Source of the DNA: Aphanomyces cochlioides
Taxonomy: Eukaryota; Oomycota; Saprolegniomycetes; Saprolegniales; Verrucalvaceae
Reading direction: 5' to 3'
NCBI GenBank assembly: GCA_019828595.1
Contig: JAHQRK010000002.1
Coordinates: 186,001 to 250,000, forward strand
DNA length: 64,000 nt
Positions within the stretch are counted from its first letter, which is position 1. The number at the start of each line of letters is the position of its first letter. The position numbers and the translations under genes were made by a program. Positions 1 through 10,008 of this stretch are shown here, in pieces. Below the pieces are notes generated by a model, which had not been told where the DNA came from, made no database searches, and saw nothing but the letters and a program-made list of their open reading frames with translations.

Positions 1-123
1 TTCGTGGGAGGTTCCTGAAAGCACAATTTGTGTTGTGCACAAATACGTATTTTTTTAAAGGATTTTGTGTATTACAGTGCCAATGCGTTCTGAAACACAA
101 ATCACAAAATGTGTAAATAGTCA

Positions 124-1302
124 TTGCGATTTCCCCATTCGACAATCAATCCAATGGTTTCGACGCTTGTTCTAATGTGCTTGCTCTTGTCCACCTTTGG
201 TGATGGTAGACGGCTGCCAAGAAAACGTAAGCGTCTCGTGCCAACGAACAAGTATCGTCGAGATCGACGCATACCAAGATGGAGCTTGGTGCATCCAAGA
301 ATGAGTGCATGGGCCATTCTCTTTGGGTCTGGGTGTGATCAAGCACTTATCACTTTCACTGGCTTTGACCATTGTGTATTCAGACAACTCATCAGCTTAT
401 TTGAGCCATTGTATGCATCCCATTCGTCGTACTCCAAGTCGGGCTACCTCCACAAAATTGCTGATTGTAGGATTGGGCGACCAAGATCAATGGACGCAAC
501 CACCTGCCTCGCGTTGTCTTTAGCTTGGACAAGGACACGAGGATCAATGATTGTTTTGTGTATGCTGTTCGGCATCACAACATCTGTATGCTCTCTCTTC
601 TTAAAGTTTGGGCGGCGAATCATTGTCAAAGTGCTAATCCAATGTGATGAAGCTAAATTACGACTTCCAAGGAGAAATGAGGTCTACTGTGATGTCATCA
701 AAGCTCAGTATTCATTGCTGACTAATGTTTGGGCCGTAGCGGATGGAATGAAATTATACTTACAGCAGTCTGGAGATGCCGTCATTCAAAACATGTTTTA
801 CAATGGATGGACGCACGACCATTATGTGAGCAATGTGCTTGTGTTCTGCCCAAATGGAACAGTTGCAGCTGCTGCAATCAATGCTCCAGGATCAATGCAT
901 GATTCTCAAATTGCTGAATGGGGTGGTGTCTACTCTAAGTTGTACACAATGTACAAGCGATTTGGAGTTGGCGTTGTCGTCGACTCGGCTTTCTGCAGCA
1001 AGAAGTACACGTTTTTGATCAAGTCAAGTCAAGACATGCAAGTTTCGAACAATCCAATGAGTTTTGTACGAGGAAATCAAGCAACATCTTTGAGGCAGTC
1101 GGCAGAATGGGGAATTCGAGCATTTCGAGGATCATTCCCACGATTGAACGACCGCCTTCTGTACGAGGAACTTGGTGAGAGGCGGATCATTATTCAAATG
1201 GCACTGCTATTGCTGAACTATCGTACCCGTCTGGTTGGTCTCAATCAAATTCAATCGACTTACATGCCTCACTTGAGTATAGAAGCGAACAACTTCTTAT
1301 AG
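124..1302 (+). CDS. Harbinger-type DDE transposase
   Basis: A 392-residue open frame resembling the HARBI1/DDE_Tnp_4 family, which cuts and pastes Harbinger DNA with help from a Myb-like partner. The catalytic residues can be read in the expected order: D207 in the motif A-D-G, D260 in P-G-S-M-H-D-S, D287 in V-D-S-A-F and E328 in S-A-E-W-G. The N-terminal 60 residues are basic and the helical part before D207 is about 200 residues, normal for the family. The frame is uninterrupted from ATG to TAG, so this protein could be functional. The start is the first ATG of the frame; a later ATG at residue 11 is also possible. Family assignment is from motif reading, not a search. Confidence 0.85.
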   Translation: MRFPHSTINPMVSTLVLMCLLLSTFGDGRRLPRKRKRLVPTNKYRRDRRIPRWSLVHPRMSAWAILFGSGCDQALITFTGFDHCVFRQLISLFEPLYASHSSYSKSGYLHKIADCRIGRPRSMDATTCLALSLAWTRTRGSMIVLCMLFGITTSVCSLFLKFGRRIIVKVLIQCDEAKLRLPRRNEVYCDVIKAQYSLLTNVWAVADGMKLYLQQSGDAVIQNMFYNGWTHDHYVSNVLVFCPNGTVAAAAINAPGSMHDSQIAEWGGVYSKLYTMYKRFGVGVVVDSAFCSKKYTFLIKSSQDMQVSNNPMSFVRGNQATSLRQSAEWGIRAFRGSFPRLNDRLLYEELGERRIIIQMALLLLNYRTRLVGLNQIQSTYMPHLSIEANNFL

Positions 1303-1312
1303 TGATTTAATA

Positions 1313-2073
1313 CTACTGATGCTGTTTTGCTCCTAAAATCATAGCTACTAGCGTCATGAACTCTTTGTGTTGTTCCCGTCGTTCACGACATTCGATTTCT
1401 CGGCGCTCTCTTTCTTCGCGTCTCTCTTCCTCGCGAAGTTTGCGTTTAAGCTCACGCTCTTCATCTCGACGAATACGTTCTTGTTCACGTATTTCTCGTT
1501 CGTCGCTTCGACGTTGTTCCTCAACATTTGCATTTCCATCATCTTGTAAATTGAGGAAGCTTGGTCTGATGAAGCGGTTTTCATCCGCTTTGACACCAAT
1601 GGACGAGCGTATTGCGTCGACAATGAGCGCTCAAAAGCATCAGACGTTTGATCTTGGTCGTCGAATTGTTGCTCAATCTCATCCGAACCTTCTTGAATCT
1701 GGCTGTTATCGCCATCGTTGTCAAGCTCGTCCCCACTGGAGAGAAGCCCTCCACCCTCCGTTCCATCCCCCATGTCCGCGCGTTCGGTCATCTTGAGGCG
1801 AATACTCTTTGCTTTTCTTACTTCTGGTGGGATATGTGGGTCGCCAGTTGGTATTTGTCTCCGGTAGAGCGAGGAGAACTTGCGCTTTATTGAATCCACT
1901 GTTCGTCCTTGACCAGGGTAACGTAACTCGTGCAATCGAAGCACGCTTTCTCATTCGGTTGTGCACAAGGGGAGTGCCTCGTCTAGTATCTCCAACAAGG
2001 AGTCAGCTTCAGTGCGAGTGAATCCACTACCACGGCCAGCCTTCGCCACGGCCGCGTTCCTTCTCTTCAGCAT
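1313..2073 (-). pseudogene. Harbinger Myb/SANT-like DNA-binding partner, broken
   Basis: The minus strand from the ATG at 2073 encodes a Myb/SANT-like protein: an N-terminal basic stretch, a trihelix-like region (G-R-T-V-D-S-I-K-R-K-F), an acidic middle, and a C-terminal helix very rich in E and R that ends at a TAG at 1313-1315. Such proteins bind the transposon ends and bring the transposase into the nucleus. Two lesions are visible: an in-frame TGA at 1951-1953 where the family has Trp (TGG to TGA), and a frame change near 1530-1550 between the middle and the E/R-rich tail. A Ser/Arg-rich reading frame on the + strand here is only the complement of that tail. Confidence 0.75.
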
Positions 2074-2202
2074 GGCTGGCTGACGTGACTTGACCAGATT
2101 TGTGATTTGTGCAAATGTTAATTACACTCGTGGCTCCACTGACGACAAATTTGGCGTTTGTGCGTGCACATTTTTATAAATAGTTCAAGCACCCAGTACT
2201 TC

Positions 2203-2622
2203 CTCTGTATTAGAATACTGTGTGCATCAACAACACACTTTGTTTGAAATACTGTCTGCATATTGATGTGATTGGTCGAATACAAAAATCCCGAATTTTA
2301 TTGGCTAAAATGAATATTGCGCTTCCATGTCTACGTGGTTGAGCAACGACGTTGGGCAAGTAGGATTCGTCATGAGTGACCCAGCTCGACGTAAGGCACA
2401 CACATTTAAATTATAAAAGACTTAATTTGTATTTTATTTGGTTGGTGCTAAAGCGATGTCGATTTTCATCACCAACTTGACTTCTTCCCGCCGAACCATC
2501 AATGGAAGCGCCCTATACTTCTTTATGTATTTTCGAATGTGATATAAGATATCGATTTTGGATACATATTGAATTCTTGGGGTCACTCAGAAGTCAAATG
2601 CACACAGTATTCCAATACAGAG
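2203..2622. repeat. MITE-like element with 25-bp terminal inverted repeats
   Basis: The 25 bp at 2203-2227 and the reverse complement of 2598-2622 agree at 24 positions, bounding 420 bp with no coding potential. Size and structure suggest a miniature inverted-repeat transposable element. No clear target duplication was seen, so the superfamily is unknown. A degenerate internal copy of the end motif sits near 2247-2266. Confidence 0.55.
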
Positions 2623-3551
2623 TAAGAACTATTCACTCTAACATCAAACGTCAAATAAAAATGTCATGCGGCAGAATTTCTAGTTGATGACCGCGGCGGA
2701 TGCAATTGTTCAGATGTAGGTACCGCAAATGTTCAAAGCCAATGGATTCTCGAACATTAATTTACATCTAGTGTTGGATCTCAGTTCTTTCTACGCTTGA
2801 AAGTCTTCATTATAGTTAGAGTTAGACAACAAGGTTAACACAAAGACTTAGTGTGTTCCAGTTTGCAAGTATCGCAGGGAATTGGGTAGTCTTATATTCA
2901 AACATCACAGTACACTGAATCAATGGACACACGTCAGCTTGCTATCCATTCCATAGATCAATGAGAAGACGCGACTGTGTTTACTTCTGCACCCTATTAC
3001 CGCGACTAATAATAATGTGCGGCAAGACAGTTTTCTTGCACACATCAAAGGCAACAAAGTTTTCTTGCACACAGGAAGTCAAGCACTGAGGATAGAGATG
3101 TCGATTTTCACTCATTTTCAACTATTTTTCATGTTTTTCCTTATTCACTCCTTATTCAACTGTTATTCTGATTTCCGTCCAAGGCGATATTTGCAATCGC
3201 CTGGAAATCGTCCGGACAATATGATTGGCTAAAAATAATTTTACTATCAATTGATTGGCTGAAAACTGATGTGAGAGAAAAGCTGCAAATCTCACGTCAT
3301 CTCTATGACTCTGAACAACCTTCCACAGCGACCCCACCTCGAAGAGAATTCCACGTTATTCAGCGCTCCTCACGTTGAGCGTACTACGAGTGGAGCACCC
3401 TCTGGCCTCGCCAGCGCAGCGACGAAGCTTCGTCGATTTCGTGTACCATCCCGATCAAGACTTCAGCTAAAGGTCAAAACAACCTTCTAAAATTGATATT
3501 TGTCTTATATTTCAGAGGTCCGGCGATTAGCCTTCGGTCGAAATTAGCGCT
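2623..3551. other. Intergenic stretch, nothing recognised
   Basis: AT-rich sequence without a convincing reading frame, repeat or RNA gene. Short frames here have no recognisable motifs and no family P signature. Confidence 0.5.
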
Positions 3552-4396
3552 TTACTCACCCGATATCAAAAGGTTCAACACGCCCGGCTCTGAAGTCAGC
3601 GCACGGCCGACTTCAACCCAGACGGTACTTCCCGAATTTACAAGAACACTGCATGACAACAGCACCTTGTTTTGAAATTCATAACTGGAGACGAGCTTGT
3701 TTCCATTCACCACCATACTCACATTGCCCACACCAGTGCCGTCGAGCTGGACAAAATACGTGCCACTTTTCAAAATCCAAATCTTCCATGAATCATAATC
3801 GAGATGAATGAAGCGATTCTGGCCTCCATTCACAGCTTGCCACATCACTATCGACTGGGGAGCGACCTTTGCTGAGGCCAAAGGCAGACTTTGGGGAGCT
3901 GGTTCGATGGATTGAACTCTCTTCACGAGGTTCAACATCGCCGAATCCAAATTTGACGTTCTTTCCTTCGTCAGTGGTTCCAATCTGAATTGATATCCTT
4001 TAGGCACACCACTGGATGTCAAATGTACCAGCAACAAATTCAATCGACCTTTGTGGTCTTGAATCAAATCCACTTCCATCTAATTGACGCTTCATGGCCC
4101 CTTTCAATGAATGCCATACTTCTGAAGGCTCACTGGCCACCACTCCATCTCTATCGTGAGCTGCCAGATCGACAATTTTGCATCCCCTGCAATTATAAAA
4201 TTAGAGACCAGTCAAGAGAACCTCTCAAATAATACCATTCAGTTCCATCGCGGCGCGATTGCAATGACATAAAGGCCCCGGACGTCGACACGTCAAGCTT
4301 AAAGCGGAAAATACCCTCGTGAGATGGAAAGAGGGCCCAATCTACTGTGGTCGACCTCATATTCGACGAGACATCCGTCTTGCTAACTTCAGTCAT
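3552..4396 (-). pseudogene. Family P paralog P1 (N module, intron, M module, coiled coil, C module)
   Basis: The ATG at 4396 opens the N module (motif L-F-P-S-H-E-G-I-F-R-F) that ends at the conserved Trp. Intron 1 (4187-4235, 49 nt, GT-AG) splits that Trp codon, as in its paralogs, and the reading continues W-G-C-K-I-V-D-L. The M module follows (V-D-L-I-Q-D, then L-N-L-L-L-V), a short helix, and a C module with G-T-Y-F-V-Q-L and V-V-N-G that ends at a TAA at 3552. The linker runs one base out of frame into M (near 4080) and intron 2 is absent, so the copy is broken or has an unusual structure. The function of the family is unknown; alternating hydrophobic strands in the C module hint at a TNF/C1q-like beta sandwich, which is only an inference. 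Confidence 0.6.
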
Positions 4397-4603
4397 TTTA
4401 GGAAGTGATTCGATTGACCTTGATTATTTTGGTGTCTACTTGACGTGTTTTGACTCGATAGAATGTGAATTACAGAAGACCGTCGACCAAAAACACGTCC
4501 ATGTTATACAAAGATTCAAGAAACATGATTGATGCATTATACTTTGATTACCCCCAGTTTGAGAGTGTTTCTAGAGCCAGACGTCGTCGAGTAGCATTAA
4601 ATC

Positions 4604-4773
4604 CATCTTGACTGCCTATTAGGCAGTCAAGATGCTTTCCGCGCACGCCCCCCTACCACACACATCTTTCCACAAATCCACCTTGACTGCCTGCCTATTA
4701 GACTGCCTGCCTATTAGGCAGTCAAGATGGATTTGTGGAAAGATGTGTGTGGTAGGGGGGCGTGCGCGGAAAG
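4604..4773. repeat. Nested palindromes duplicating the outer end of the D LTR
   Basis: A perfect 31-bp palindrome (15-bp arms, 1-bp centre) occupies 4604-4634. Next to it, 4635-4680 is the exact reverse complement of 4728-4773 (46 bp), and weaker pairing continues inward through a gactgcctgcc tract. The left arm carries the last 26 bp of the D LTR in inverted orientation plus about 20 bp of flank, so the LTR border has been copied as a fold-back. Confidence 0.85.
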
Positions 4774-5373
4774 AAACTCACGCACTGGCACAAGAATTGT
4801 CGGTCAAAGGTTGTTTTTCCGACTTTCGACTTGGAGCAATGATGCACACAAAGGTCGGCGAATTGTCTCGAAGGTCGCAAGTCTTCGAGTGGCGACAGTT
4901 GGGAAATGGGGGGAGGATGTCTCGAGGCCCGTCGAGACTCGCGCCGATGCGCTGGTTTAGGGCTATGGGGGAGGGAAACAGTACAAGGGGTGTCGTTCGC
5001 GCGCGCAGGCAAACAACAATCAGGATCACGCGCCGCAAATAAAGTCGGTCGTCAGCTCCAAACACGCTGTCTTGGGCAAGGTTACTTCTCAGCAGTGAGG
5101 CTGTTGACCTTTAGGTCATACACGACAAAAGCGGAAGTGAATTCAAACTTACTCTATCTACTCTAATCTGGTCCGCACCTGCTTGCCAGTCTTGGTGCAC
5201 GAACACACGCGTTCCTCTTGCATTTTCCACTCGAAACTCTTCGGTATTGGTCAAATGTCTCATGTAGCGTTCTGGCCTCCGTCGTCGGCCGCATGCTCCG
5301 AATATGCGGAATCGCGCTTTCCTCGCTGCAGCTTGGACTGTATCTTCTTCATTCTTGCTCACGCTCTGTCACA
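4748..5373 (-). repeat. 3' LTR of gypsy D (626 bp)
   Basis: On the minus strand it begins TGTGACAGAGC and ends CTACCACA. It is nearly identical to the LTR at 35960-36585, and both are exactly 626 bp. The base pairs just inside (5374 onward, minus strand) are G-rich, as expected of a polypurine tract, which supports reading this copy as the 3' LTR. The short frames inside it on both strands are LTR sequence and not genes. Confidence 0.85.
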
Positions 5374-5966
5374 AGCCACCCCGGTCGTGGTGCGACTCGA
5401 CGCGAGAGAGCATCGACCCACAGCCCTTCTCGTCGTTCAACCCGACCTTGAGTATCTTGGCACTGCCCACTCCTTTTGCGCCGCTTTTGCCCGCTGCTCG
5501 TCCAGCTCCTGCCAACCTTGGTAATATTCAATTCGACAGCGATGAGGAAGAGACGAAGGATGATGACGACGATGAGCCAATTGTCATTGAGACTCCTCGG
5601 ACGCACCCCGTGTCATCGCGCAAGAATCCATACGCGCTGATCCGCAAAACTCGTTCTTGTCTGTCGGGTCCAGCTCGTCGTCGTCGATCGAGACAGATTC
5701 GCATCCGATCCGCAAGTTTCGGCGTCTCAAGCGTGGTGCCCAAAGCACTCCAAGTTCTCCAAGGCCGGCAAAGGCTGCTCGCGTCAATTCTCTGCCGTCA
5801 CCACCGTCACCAACCACAACCATCGCTTCCGCGGCTCCATCCGTGGCCCCGTCGGTTGCTTCCTCTCGTCGTTCGTTTAAGTCGTCTGGACCACGCCAGC
5901 CTTCCGGTTCGATGGGGCAAGACGGACCCAACAGTGTTGTGCTTATCGGTCCAAAGAAGGATGGCC
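5374..5966 (+). pseudogene. Antisense ORF of gypsy D, first part
   Basis: The + strand, opposite to the D integrase, has a frame coding for an acidic stretch (D-S-D-E-E-E-T then five Asp), a Ser run and a Pro/Ser/Ala-rich low-complexity region. A one-base frame change lies near 5660. The frame is cut at 5966 by the insertion of element A and resumes at 10183. Extra ORFs between integrase and 3' LTR, some antisense, are known in Tat-like gypsy elements; no domain was recognised here. Confidence 0.5.
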
Positions 5967-6138
5967 TGTCGTGAGACGCAGACGGAGAAGCTGTATAGAA
6001 CGGCCTGTCATGCATCGTCTGTAGAACGACATCTGCGTTCTGTTCTCTTTCATCATTTCATATATTCTACATCATCTCAGCCTAGATTGATAAGTCGATA
6101 ATGCACTCATTTGAACTTCCATCCTCGAGCTCAAGACA
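5967..6138 (+). repeat. 5' LTR of gypsy A (172 bp)
   Basis: Begins TGTCGTGAGACG and ends CTCAAGACA. It differs from the 3' LTR (10009-10182) at only a few positions and by a 2-bp indel. Confidence 0.9.
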
Positions 6139-6154
6139 TTTTGATTAATCAAAA
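6139..6154. promoter_or_regulatory. 16-bp palindrome at the primer-binding position of A
   Basis: The first 16 bases after the 5' LTR form a perfect palindrome (ttttgattaatcaaaa). No normal tRNA-complementary TGG-type site is seen at this position. Confidence 0.5.
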
Positions 6155-6173
6155 CCAAGTGAACACATCCAGC

Positions 6174-6854
6174 ATGTCAAGCACCACGAATCCCTCGATT
6201 TCAAACGCCAACCTTGCATCTGAAACAATTACGTACTACATCTATGTGGGCGGAAGTGACAATCCACAAGACAAAGTGAAGTATGAGATGGAGACATTCA
6301 ATGACGGCGATACTATTGCTTGGCTACGCTGGATTCGAAAGTTCAAACGTCTCATAACTCTGAAAGGCTGGTCACACAATGCGCCAGCACTGTTCATCAA
6401 TGCTCGTCTGCTGTTTACTGGCGCAGCGCTCAAAGTTTTCGAATCATGTTTTAACGAGTACGAACAAACTGAAGAGTCCATAACAACATTCAACGCAACA
6501 ATGTCCTCATTGACAACGGAATACTTGGCAGACAACCCGCGAGCATACCTCCTTGAGCGGGTGCGATCAATGCGCAAGCCAAAATACAACACGGTTACCG
6601 AGCATGTCACTGGGATGGTCGACCTCGCCGATTTAATCACTCACATTCCAGAGAACAATCAGCCCTTGTCGGAAGAAGACTTGAGCCACTACATTGTGCG
6701 AAGCATGCCACTTACGTGGGCCACAAAATGGGAAGAATCTGGACAATACGCTGGCACAATTAGCGATGTCCGACGGTACTTCAGCAAACTAGAAAAACTG
6801 TCAAATGAGATGAAACCACGAGAGATTCACACGACACGAACGTTCAATCATTGA
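6174..6854 (+). CDS. Gag of gypsy A
   Basis: A 226-residue open frame starting at the first ATG beyond the LTR. It precedes pol and matches the layout of Ty3/gypsy Gag proteins: helical, with W-L-R-W-I-R-K-F and later a region like the retrotransposon Gag core (F-T-G-A-A-L-K-V-F). Gag packages the element RNA into cytoplasmic particles. The zinc-knuckle-like segment lies downstream, in the broken part before protease. The frame itself is intact. The assignment depends on position and general character. Confidence 0.7.
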   Translation: MSSTTNPSISNANLASETITYYIYVGGSDNPQDKVKYEMETFNDGDTIAWLRWIRKFKRLITLKGWSHNAPALFINARLLFTGAALKVFESCFNEYEQTEESITTFNATMSSLTTEYLADNPRAYLLERVRSMRKPKYNTVTEHVTGMVDLADLITHIPENNQPLSEEDLSHYIVRSMPLTWATKWEESGQYAGTISDVRRYFSKLEKLSNEMKPREIHTTRTFNH

Positions 6855-6956
6855 CCAAAACTCAACAAAAATAAACAACACAACGCGCCACCGACCGAAT
6901 CGAGAAACAAGACCGCCGACAAACAAACTCGCGATACACTGAAAAAGGGAAACAAA

Positions 6957-8876
6957 TGGTGATCGCTGCATAAAACAAATTCACACTCCAACAACGAGTG
7001 CTATGTTCAAAAGCAATCAACGAAGGAGAACAACTTCATTGCTGACGATACCACTGACGAATCAGCGGATTGTTTCCATGTCTATACACCACAAAACAGT
7101 GGGAAGTCTATTGGGAGTGAAATTACCTGCTCATTTACACGCCATGATGGATCCTTGGAAATTACTCAGGCACTCGTCGATACTGAAGCATCCCTATCAG
7201 TGGTGGATCGTAAACTTGTCGATGGCTTGACAGTACCAAGTAAGAAGTCATTCTTAACGGCGAATGGACACATGAATGCAAACTACAAGGCAACACTTTA
7301 AATCACGCTACCACAATTTACAAAGCATATAACTTTTGAATGGACCTTCCACGCAGTAGATCGACTACACAAGCCAATGATTCTGGGACGCGATGTGCTT
7401 GAAGCCCTGGGAATCATTGTACATTTCAAAGCAATGACCATTCGCTGGGACGAAATTGAAATAGCAATGCAGAACAACTCCCAAGCCATTATGTCCACCG
7501 AGAACTTGCCAGACATTGACGCTGCCTTACCCAATACTCTGACGGTGCCACAACGCCTTCTGGCGTCCAAGTTGTTGACTGAATATGGGGATCTCTTCAA
7601 TGGGCTTGGCATGATGAATGGGGATGCTTATCATATTCCAATGAAACCAAATTGCACTCCAGTTCACTCTCGGCCATACCCGGTTCCCCAAGTGCATCTT
7701 CAATCCGTGAAGAATGAAATCCAACGACTATTGGACTTAGACGTGATCAAGCGGGACACTTCTTCATCATGGGCTGCGCCGGCCATCCCTATATTGAAAA
7801 AGAACGGAACCATCCGCCTGGTCATAGACTATCGCCGCTTGAATCAAGCCGTCGTACGCCACCCTTTTCCCTTACCAAAAATATCTACAATCCTGCAAAG
7901 CCTTCAACGTTTCGTTTGCGTCTCAACTCTTGACGGGAACATGGGATACCACCAAATCCCTATCGCAAACAGCTCACAATCACAACTCGCCTTCGTGTTA
8001 CCGTTTGGGAAGTACACCTTCAAGAGATTGCCGTTTGGACTGTCGACAGCACCAGATGAGTACCAAGCGCGTATGAACACTCTCTTGGGAGACCTATCTT
8101 ATGTCCACGTATACCTCGACGATATCCTAGTTGTCACAACAACATCAATCGAGGACCATGTGAAGCAACTGAGCACCGTGTTCGAACGCATCCGTGGTGC
8201 CAATCTTACGCTTAACTTTGCCAAATGCCGTTTCTTCGCAAAGTCGACGGAATATCTTGGCTTCACAATTACTTGTGATGGGATTCAACCTATTGAGAGC
8301 AAGGTTCAAGCAATCCATTCTCTTGCACGTCCTCGCAACAAGCATGAACTTAGGCGGTTCATTGGTCTGGTGAATTACTACCGTGATACATTCCCAAGAC
8401 GAGCACATGTCATGCAACCTCTGACCGCAATGACGAGCAAGCAAGCAAAGTTTACATGGACCCCGCAATGTGAAGAAGCCTTCCGGGGCACGCAAAAGCT
8501 CTTGTCCGAAACCACGTTACTTCACTACCCCGATTTCAACGAACCCTCTACAATTCACACTGACTCTTCGAGCTTCCAACTGGGGGGTGTCATAAGCCAA
8601 AATGGCAAGCCCTTGGCGTTCTTCAGTCGCAAGCTCTCCTCGTCCCAACGAAATTACACCGTGACAGAGCAAGAGATGCTCTCAATTGTGGAACTACTGA
8701 AAGAGTATAGAAACATCCTACTCGGCCGCAACATTGTGATCTACACCGATCACAAGAACTTGAGTTTCGCAAACTTTACAAACCCTCGAGTTCATCGTTG
8801 GAGGCTGATTGTGGAAGAGTTTGGGCCAACTATCAAGTACATCAGAGGGACAACGAACGTCGCGGCTGACGCATGA
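6957..8876 (+). pseudogene. Pol of gypsy A: knuckle, protease, RT, RNase H
   Basis: One frame runs from a His/Cys cluster (H-S-N-N-E-C) through protease, reverse transcriptase and RNase H. Stops interrupt it at 6960-6962 (TGA) and 7299-7301 (TAA). The protease motif reads V-D-T-E-A-S where D-T/S-G is required, so the Gly is mutated to Glu. RT has the polymerase motif Y-L-D-D-I-L-V (near 8110) and RNase H has T-D-S and Y-T-D-H. The frame ends at 8876 in A-A-D-A because one base of a TT pair appears to be missing, which puts integrase in another frame. Confidence 0.85.
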
Positions 8877-10000
8877 GCCGACTAATCATGCAAAACATGC
8901 CAGAGACAGTCATGGCAAACGATGACGACTTCCCGTTGAAGCTGAGCATTGTACGTGACCAACAGAAAATCATTGGAATTACGGGAATGACTTCAAATGT
9001 GGAAGGCATTGAAATAGTCGTCGACAAGCATGGAAGAGTTGTAGTCCCCGATGCGCTCCAACTGTCAGCAATGCAATTCTACCACCAAAGCCTTTTACAC
9101 CCAGGCGCTACACGCATGAGCGCCACCATGAAGGCTATGTTTGCGTGGGCTGGTATGGACAAGGATATCGCCAAATTTGTGAAAAACTGCCACATATGCC
9201 AGGTGTGGAAAACAAACAACAAGAAATATGGCCAACTACCACCAAAGCTGCATTCAGCTCTGCCCTGGACTGACGTCCACGTGGACCTTATTGGACCTTT
9301 GGAAGGTCACACGGCCATGACAATGCTTGACGCATCAACAGGCTGGTTTGAAATGCTTGCCATTCCCGACAAGAAGGGAGCAACTGTAGCACGAATCTTT
9401 GATGAAGCTTGGATTTGTCATTATCCTCGCCCCCAACGATGTGTCCATGATCAAGGGGAAGAATTTACATGCAACGAGTTCCAAGAGCTTCTTAGCTCTT
9501 ACGGCATTCAAGATGTACCCACAGCTATTAAGAATCCGCAAGCAAATGGACAACTCGAACGTCTGCACCAAGTTATTCATAACATGGTACGCACAGCGCA
9601 CCAAGACGATCCAAATCAAGAATGGATACTCATTCCTGCAGTATCCTTCGCCATTCGTTCTTCATTTAACACAACGATCGGCATGTCCCCTGCGCTAGCA
9701 GTTTTCAAACGAGAAATGATTTGGAACAAAACCTGCGAAATCGACAACGAGTCTATCATTCAGAAACGACAATATGCCGCCCATCAAAACAATGTACGCG
9801 AGAACAAAAACCGAATCAACCACGATTACAATACAAAAGACTTCGTGCTCCTGCAATCGAACAACAAGCGCAAGCACGCTCAAAGACATCTTGGACCATA
9901 CGAAATTGTGAAAGTCCACGACAATGGAAACGTAACCATTGACAAGAACGGATACTATGAACGCGTGAACATTCGTCGCCTCCTTCCTTACAAAAGTTAG
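8873..10000 (+). CDS. Integrase of gypsy A
   Basis: A 375-residue frame, separated from RNase H only by a one-base deletion. It shows the HHCC zinc-binding region (F-Y-H-Q-S-L-L-H, then C-H-I-C near residues 60-110) and the catalytic D,D,E residues in V-D-L-I-G-P, D-Q-G-E-E-F and G-Q-L-E-R. The C-terminal part is basic (H-A-Q-R-H-L-G-P-Y-E-I-V). Integrase joins the reverse-transcribed DNA to the chromosome. As it stands the protein would need a frameshift to be made. Confidence 0.85.
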   Translation: MSRLIMQNMPETVMANDDDFPLKLSIVRDQQKIIGITGMTSNVEGIEIVVDKHGRVVVPDALQLSAMQFYHQSLLHPGATRMSATMKAMFAWAGMDKDIAKFVKNCHICQVWKTNNKKYGQLPPKLHSALPWTDVHVDLIGPLEGHTAMTMLDASTGWFEMLAIPDKKGATVARIFDEAWICHYPRPQRCVHDQGEEFTCNEFQELLSSYGIQDVPTAIKNPQANGQLERLHQVIHNMVRTAHQDDPNQEWILIPAVSFAIRSSFNTTIGMSPALAVFKREMIWNKTCEIDNESIIQKRQYAAHQNNVRENKNRINHDYNTKDFVLLQSNNKRKHAQRHLGPYEIVKVHDNGNVTIDKNGYYERVNIRRLLPYKS

Positions 10001-10008
10001 GAAGAGAA
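9996..10008 (+). promoter_or_regulatory. Polypurine tract of gypsy A
   Basis: An almost pure purine run (aggaagagaa) directly before the 3' LTR, as needed to prime plus-strand DNA. Confidence 0.7.

Larger units (their letters stand above)
96..2111. mobile_element. PIF/Harbinger DNA transposon, two-gene type
   Basis: Two convergent genes, a DDE transposase on + and a Myb/SANT-like protein on -, end 10 bp apart. This tail-to-tail pair is the standard content of PIF/Harbinger elements. A 13-bp inverted match (cacaaatcacaaa) lies at 96-108 and, reverse-complemented, at 2099-2111; I use it to bound the element, but the true terminal repeats may lie further out, and the left end may be outside the window. 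No 3-bp target duplication could be fixed. The Myb gene is broken, so the copy is probably not autonomous. Confidence 0.6.

Noticed and set aside
1356..1796. Ser/Arg-rich + strand frame resembling an SR protein
   Set aside because: It is the complement of the E/R-rich coiled coil of the Myb partner on the minus strand.
4727..5362. Several 70-110 codon frames repeated at 4.7-5.4 and 36.0-36.6 kb
   Set aside because: All lie in the 626-bp LTR of gypsy D and overlap each other on both strands.
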